A stretch of 64,000 nt of DNA from WVZH01 sp034430895 (GTDB taxonomy: Bacteria; Chloroflexota; Anaerolineae; Anaerolineales; E44-bin32). A program made the translations under genes and the position numbers. The stretch lies in contig DAOUDW010000042.1 in assembly GCA_034430895.1 (NCBI GenBank), positions 1 through 64,000 on the forward strand. The letters are read 5' to 3'. Under the pieces are notes generated by a model that worked only from the letters and a program-made list of their open reading frames with translations, did not search any database and was not told the DNA's origin. Below, piece after piece: positions 60,356-64,000 of the stretch (position 1 is the first letter of the stretch; the number at the start of each line of letters is the position of its first letter).

Positions 60356-61543
60356 ATGAAAGCGATTCATTTAAAACGCGGCCGTGAACGATCTGTGAAC
60401 CGACGACATCCCTGGATTTTTTCCGGAGCGGTCGAACGCGTTGACGGCAATCCACAATCTGGCGAAACCGTCGATGTACTGGATCACACCGGTGCCTGGT
60501 TGGCCAGAGGTGCGTATTCTCCACACTCCAGCATTCGAGTGCGGATTTGGACCTGGGATGCGGATGAAGCCATCGATAAGGTTTTTTTCGAGCAGCGGAT
60601 CGAGGCCGCCATCAATGCTCGACGTGGTCTGCGCGATGAGCCAGAAGTCAATGCGTATCGAGAAATCCACGCCGAGTCGGACGAGCTGCCGGGTTTGATC
60701 GTCGATCGCTATGCTGATGTGCGTGTCGTTCAGTTCTTGACGACCGGGGTTGAATTCTGGCGGGAACCGATCCTGTCGATTTTGGCGTCCATTGGCAAAT
60801 GCAGGACAATCTACGAGCGTTCGGACAGTGAAGTGCGCATGAAGGAGGGATTGCCGCAGCGCGCGCTTCATGTCTCTGGCGATGAAGCGGATGAAGAGAT
60901 ACTCATCCGAGAATATGGGCTGCAGTTTCATGTGGATGTTCGTCAAGGGCAAAAAACAGGCTTCTACCTGGACCAGCGAGAGAATCGGAAGATCGTACGC
61001 TCGCTCGTGAACGGAAAAGAGGTGCTTGATTGCTTTTGTTACACCGGTGGTTTCACGCTTGCCGCGTTGGTAGGCAATGCAAAGCATGTGGCTTCGATCG
61101 ACTCTTCGGCAAACGCGCTGGCACTTGCGCGTCGAAATGTGGACTTGAATGGGTCCTACTCCGATCGTTGCGAATGGATTCAGGGCGATGTATTTACCGT
61201 GTTACGTACACTACGCGATCATGATTCATCCTTTGAGGTCATCGTCCTCGATCCGCCAAGATTTGCACCGACGGCGTCGACGAAAGAAAGGGCTGCGCGG
61301 GCCTATAAGGATATCAATCTCCTGGCATTCAAGCTCCTACGTAAGAGTGGGGCGCTGATAACCTTTTCCTGCTCCGGCGGTGTGTCGCCGATGTTATTCG
61401 AGCAGATCGTTGCCGGCGCGGCGCTCGATGCAGGTGTTACGGCGAAAATTGTGGGTTGGTTAAGCCAGCCGCAGGATCACCCAGTAGCGCTCCATTTCCC
61501 CGAGGGACGATACTTGAAAGGTTTGGTATGCCGACTTGTGTGA
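60356..61543 (+). CDS. RlmI-like 23S rRNA cytosine methyltransferase
   Basis: A 395-residue enzyme with an N-terminal PUA domain (RHPWIFSGAVERVDG, YSPHSSIRVRIW) and a class I SAM methyltransferase domain (VLDCFCYTGGFTLAAL, IDSSANALALARRNVDLNG, VLDPPRFAPTAS). This matches RlmI, which makes m5C1962 in 23S rRNA. No ribosome site is obvious before the ATG at 60356, and the gene starts only 26 bases after the ligA terminator T-run. It may depend on read-through or coupling. Confidence 0.85.
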   Translation: MKAIHLKRGRERSVNRRHPWIFSGAVERVDGNPQSGETVDVLDHTGAWLARGAYSPHSSIRVRIWTWDADEAIDKVFFEQRIEAAINARRGLRDEPEVNAYREIHAESDELPGLIVDRYADVRVVQFLTTGVEFWREPILSILASIGKCRTIYERSDSEVRMKEGLPQRALHVSGDEADEEILIREYGLQFHVDVRQGQKTGFYLDQRENRKIVRSLVNGKEVLDCFCYTGGFTLAALVGNAKHVASIDSSANALALARRNVDLNGSYSDRCEWIQGDVFTVLRTLRDHDSSFEVIVLDPPRFAPTASTKERAARAYKDINLLAFKLLRKSGALITFSCSGGVSPMLFEQIVAGAALDAGVTAKIVGWLSQPQDHPVALHFPEGRYLKGLVCRLV

Positions 61544-61569
61544 TCTGCGTCTTTATCCGGATAGCAGGG

Positions 61570-61599
61570 TTGTTTATATCGGAACGTGTCGGTTAAAAT
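61570..61599 (+). promoter_or_regulatory. Sigma-70-like promoter of the rhomboid gene
   Basis: TTGTTT at 61570-61575 and TAAAAT at 61594-61599 are 18 bases apart. They sit about 80 bases upstream of the rhomboid ATG at 61679. The -35 box matches the consensus only partly. Confidence 0.45.
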
Positions 61600-61678
61600 A
61601 GTTAGGTGGCCTCAGGATATTTCTTAGTATGGTTGGTTCACCGCTGTCACGGCTCGAAAGAAAGATGCGAGGTGTTTG

Positions 61679-62404
61679 ATGCTTCCTTTACGTGATATTA
61701 ATCCCACACGCCGGGTTCCAATTCTCACCTATGCATTGGTCGCATTGAACGTGCTGGTTTTCTTGTGGCAGGACAGTATACCGAAAAGTGAATTGCAATC
61801 GATGTTCATGGATCTTTCCGTCGTGCCATCTGAAATTACCGCATCGCCGTTCGCTTTCGAGTCATTCATGGACATCGTACGCAGCATGTTTTTCCATGGC
61901 GGATGGGCACATCTTCTCGGCAATATGCTCTACTTATGGCTTTTTGGGGACAACGTCGAAGATCGCTTGGGGAAACTGGTGTTCCTGTTCCTCTATTTTG
62001 CCAGCGGTTTCACAGCAGCGTTTGCGCAGGTTATGATCAATCCGAATTCGATCATACCTCTCGTCGGCGCCAGCGGCGCCATTGCCGGGGTGTTAGGCAG
62101 TTACCTTGTATTGTTCCCTGGTGTGAGAGTACAGGGCATCGTTCCACTGGGTTTTTTCTCGAGACTATCTGAATGGCCAGCATGGTCGGTTCTGGCATTG
62201 TGGTTTGTACTGCAGTTATTCAATGGTCTTTTTTCCATCGGAGTGGACACTTCCGCCGGAGGCGGCGTCGCGTTCTTCGCTCATATCGGCGGTTTTGTAT
62301 TGGGCCTCGTGCTAACTCTGATTCTGATGGTCTTCATCCGGCAACCTCCTGCAGAAGAACGCCGTCAGGCGCTCTACATGCGCTCGCAAAAGTATCGTTT
62401 CTAA
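61679..62404 (+). CDS. Rhomboid-family intramembrane serine protease
   Basis: A 241-residue rhomboid with six or seven hydrophobic helices. The catalytic serine is Ser132 in GASGAIAGVLG and the histidine is His202 in AHIGGFVLG. The conserved HGGWAHLLGNMLYLW loop and helix begin near residue 73. It cleaves single-span membrane proteins; the substrate is unknown. GAGGTG precedes the ATG at 61679. The MBL hydrolase gene starts 2 bases after its stop, so the two are cotranscribed. Confidence 0.92.
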   Translation: MLPLRDINPTRRVPILTYALVALNVLVFLWQDSIPKSELQSMFMDLSVVPSEITASPFAFESFMDIVRSMFFHGGWAHLLGNMLYLWLFGDNVEDRLGKLVFLFLYFASGFTAAFAQVMINPNSIIPLVGASGAIAGVLGSYLVLFPGVRVQGIVPLGFFSRLSEWPAWSVLALWFVLQLFNGLFSIGVDTSAGGGVAFFAHIGGFVLGLVLTLILMVFIRQPPAEERRQALYMRSQKYRF

Positions 62405-62406
62405 TC

Positions 62407-63069
62407 ATGCTGGAAATTCACAGTCTCTCTCTGGGAATGGTCCAGGCTTATCTGCTGGCCTTCGATCAGGGTCTAATTCTGGTGGATGCAGGTATGCCCG
62501 GTTATGTGAATCGCGTCATAAGAAAAGTATCTTCATTGGGGCGGGGAGATCTTCGTTTGATCTTCATCACACATGCGCATATTGATCATTACGGCAGCGC
62601 GGCTGCGTTGAGGCGGGCAACGGATGCACCGATTGCAATTCATTACGAGGATGAAGAGGCTATGTCACGGGGAGAGACCCCTCTCGGTGAAGCGCGTGGA
62701 AGAGGGAGAATCGTGGGTGCGATCATGCCGCTGGTCGAACGTTTGATACCATTGGAACCTACGAAACCCGATATAGTTCTGAAGGATGGTGATTCGCTGC
62801 GCGACTTCGGACTTGATGCCTGCGTTTTGCACACTCCAGGGCACACCATGGGCTCATCCAGCCTGATTGTGGAAGGTACATTCGCATTTGTCGGCGACCT
62901 GCTCTCGGCGAGTGGAAAACCACATGCGCAGCGTCTGTTTGCGCAAAATTGGCCGGCTATTGAACGTAGCATCGATCGACTCAAGTCAATGCAGCCGGAG
63001 TGGATTTACACTGGCCATGGTAAAAAGCCGTTGAAGTACCAGGAATTAATCAAGCTTGAGATGGATTAG
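62407..63069 (+). CDS. Metallo-beta-lactamase-fold hydrolase
   Basis: A 220-residue soluble MBL-fold enzyme with the metal-binding motif THAHIDHYG (His56, His58, Asp60, His61), HTPGHTMGS for the third histidine, VGDLLS for the bridging aspartate and a final YTGHGKK. It resembles glyoxalase II-like hydrolases, but the substrate is unassigned. The ATG at 62407 is chosen because the longer frame lies inside the rhomboid gene. It is followed by a good terminator. Confidence 0.9.
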   Translation: MLEIHSLSLGMVQAYLLAFDQGLILVDAGMPGYVNRVIRKVSSLGRGDLRLIFITHAHIDHYGSAAALRRATDAPIAIHYEDEEAMSRGETPLGEARGRGRIVGAIMPLVERLIPLEPTKPDIVLKDGDSLRDFGLDACVLHTPGHTMGSSSLIVEGTFAFVGDLLSASGKPHAQRLFAQNWPAIERSIDRLKSMQPEWIYTGHGKKPLKYQELIKLEMD

Positions 63070-63104
63070 AAATCATTTTAAAGCGTGAGATACGTTTTAC
63101 GATT

Positions 63105-63136
63105 TCGTACCTCTTTACAAAGGTGCGATTTCTTTT
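63105..63136 (+). terminator. Terminator after the rhomboid-MBL pair
   Basis: TCGTACCT (63105-63112) pairs with AGGTGCGA (63121-63128), with one T-G wobble, around an 8-base loop. TTTCTTTT follows. It lies about 36 bases after the MBL hydrolase stop. Confidence 0.65.
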
Positions 63137-63255
63137 CATATATTCGCCGTTTCATCTTTGGTTCTACGGTGTTGATGTATATAGATTGAATTGCAGGGAA
63201 GAGCTCTGATGGCGACATTTATCAATTCGACTGATATATCGATGGAGTGACAGGG

Positions 63256-63759
63256 ATGCCTCGATTACAAAAGCTTCCAAAAGTTGTTTTCCGTTTGATG
63301 CGCTTGCCTCCGCGTGTGATTTACGCTCTCGGTTTGGGTTCAATCATGGGGCGCTTGGTGCTATTGCTTACAACTCGCGGTCGCAAGACTGGGCGGCAGT
63401 ACATCACACCGCTTCAATTCGCAAAAGACCGTAACCATCTATTGCTTGGTTCCATGCGCGGGAAAGAAGCAGATTGGTATCGTAACATCGTAGCTGATCC
63501 GCATGTCAGTGTGCAGCTGGGCTCTCGTCAATTTGAGGCCGTCGCAGAACCGATTGAAGATCCTGAGCAAATTACGGATTTTCTGGAATTGCGACTTTCA
63601 CGTCATCCGCGCATGATCGCCAGTATGCTGCGGGCAGAAGGATTGGCTCCTCCGTGGACGCGTGAAAAATTGGCAGGTTATGCGCGACAAATTGCGGTCG
63701 TCGCCATCCCGGTTTCGAAAAGTTACGTCGAGCCCGAAGAATCGAGAATTAGTGACTGA
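63256..63759 (+). CDS. Ddn-like deazaflavin/flavin-dependent nitroreductase-fold protein
   Basis: A 167-residue protein of the DUF385/Ddn family (split beta-barrel). It has LLTTRGRKTGRQYITPLQF, GKEADWYRNIVADPHVSVQLG and a C-terminal helix. In actinobacteria and Chloroflexota such proteins use F420 or FMN to reduce varied substrates; cofactor and substrate are not evident here. The ATG at 63256 has GGAG 7 bases upstream; a GTG at 63247 is an alternative. It stands alone between terminator and next gene. Confidence 0.82.
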   Translation: MPRLQKLPKVVFRLMRLPPRVIYALGLGSIMGRLVLLLTTRGRKTGRQYITPLQFAKDRNHLLLGSMRGKEADWYRNIVADPHVSVQLGSRQFEAVAEPIEDPEQITDFLELRLSRHPRMIASMLRAEGLAPPWTREKLAGYARQIAVVAIPVSKSYVEPEESRISD

Positions 63760-63822
63760 CAGCCTGATAGGTTGATCATTTTCATACGTGCTAAAAATCT
63801 AAGAATACAAACGAGGCAAGGA

Positions 63823-64000
63823 ATGCCAAAATATCGATTGATCGTGAATCCAATATCCGGACGAGGGGCGGGCGCAGAGGCGATACCAATGTTGCGCCAG
63901 GAATTGTCGATGGCCGGCCTAGATTACGATTTGGAGCTTACCCAAAGCCCCTGGCACGCAGCGGAACTGGCACGAGCGGCTGTCGGCGATGGGTGTAGAT
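63823..64000 (+). CDS. Diacylglycerol/sphingosine kinase-like protein, N-terminal end (partial)
   Basis: The reading frame starts with ATG at 63823, with AGGCAAGG just upstream, and runs off the window. The first residues, YRLIVNPISGRGAG, are the ATP-binding start of the DAGK catalytic family (YegS/DgkB/LCB5-like), followed by a helix and a beta strand. It would phosphorylate a lipid such as diacylglycerol. The catalytic GGDGT motif lies beyond the end of the window. Confidence 0.85.
   Translation, partial: MPKYRLIVNPISGRGAGAEAIPMLRQELSMAGLDYDLELTQSPWHAAELARAAVGDGCR

Noticed and set aside
1..64000. tRNA, rRNA, CRISPR, transposase, integrase or phage genes
   Set aside because: None could be recognised by eye on either strand; short or degenerate copies might be missed without a dedicated scan.

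Overview
The window looks like a chromosomal piece of a strictly anaerobic, H2-metabolising bacterium, most probably a member of the Chloroflexota (Anaerolineae-like). This is inferred from the gene mix: WD40 and beta-propeller lipoproteins, a complete MvhADG-HdrABC set, a group 4 [NiFe]-hydrogenase with Nuo-type modules, formate-tetrahydrofolate ligase, and bacterial housekeeping genes such as ligA and def. No rRNA, tRNA, CRISPR array, IS element or phage gene was seen. Gene density is high and most genes sit in tight operons with ATGA-type overlaps.

Layout. 1-2.4 kb: the end of a YjbQ-family gene and a WD40 lipoprotein. 2.8-8.8 kb (+): a Qmo/Hdr-like membrane electron-transfer operon framed by a TusA-like and a DsrE-like protein and closed by a strong terminator. 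8.9-14.4 kb (-): LysR regulator, metallo-beta-lactamase-fold lipoprotein, CooC-like ATPase, peptide deformylase, a radical SAM enzyme and a ZIP metal transporter. 14.8-19.2 kb (+): a cupin-HTH regulator followed by a metallocofactor-like cluster (DUF364, two NifX-like proteins, two MinD-type ATPases with ferredoxin inserts, a MIP18-type protein). 19.3-26.9 kb (-): hdrCBA-mvhDGA with a maturation protease and a cNMP-fold protein. 27.2-31.6 kb (-): two histidine kinases, a receiver protein and a pentapeptide-repeat protein. 32.0-40.6 kb (-): an eleven-gene group 4 [NiFe]-hydrogenase operon with antiporter-like subunits and its own protease. 40.9-47.3 kb (-): two OmpR/histidine-kinase pairs around a TauE/SafE exporter and a GspE-N/Usp-like protein. 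47.7-49.6 kb (+): fhs. 49.7-50.9 kb (+): a propeller lipoprotein. 51.0-56.4 kb (-): a five-gene radical-SAM operon. 56.6-64.0 kb (+): glycosyltransferase, acyltransferase, ligA, rRNA methyltransferase, rhomboid, MBL hydrolase, Ddn-like protein and the start of a diacylglycerol-kinase-like gene.

How it works together. The MvhADG-HdrABC complex would couple H2 to a low-potential ferredoxin and a second acceptor by flavin-based bifurcation. The group 4 hydrogenase would couple ferredoxin and H2 to an ion gradient, and the Qmo-like complex would link a soluble sulfur or electron carrier to the membrane quinone pool. fhs points to the methyl branch of the Wood-Ljungdahl pathway.

The most unusual locus is 50991-56391. 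A DUF2207-type membrane protein ends in an alternating Cys-Ala tail with seven cysteines. It is encoded in overlap with a radical SAM/SPASM enzyme carrying a PqqD-like recognition domain. Next come a paralogue of that enzyme that has lost its cluster cysteines and a SAM methyltransferase. I read this as a candidate peptide-modification system that acts on the tail of a membrane protein.
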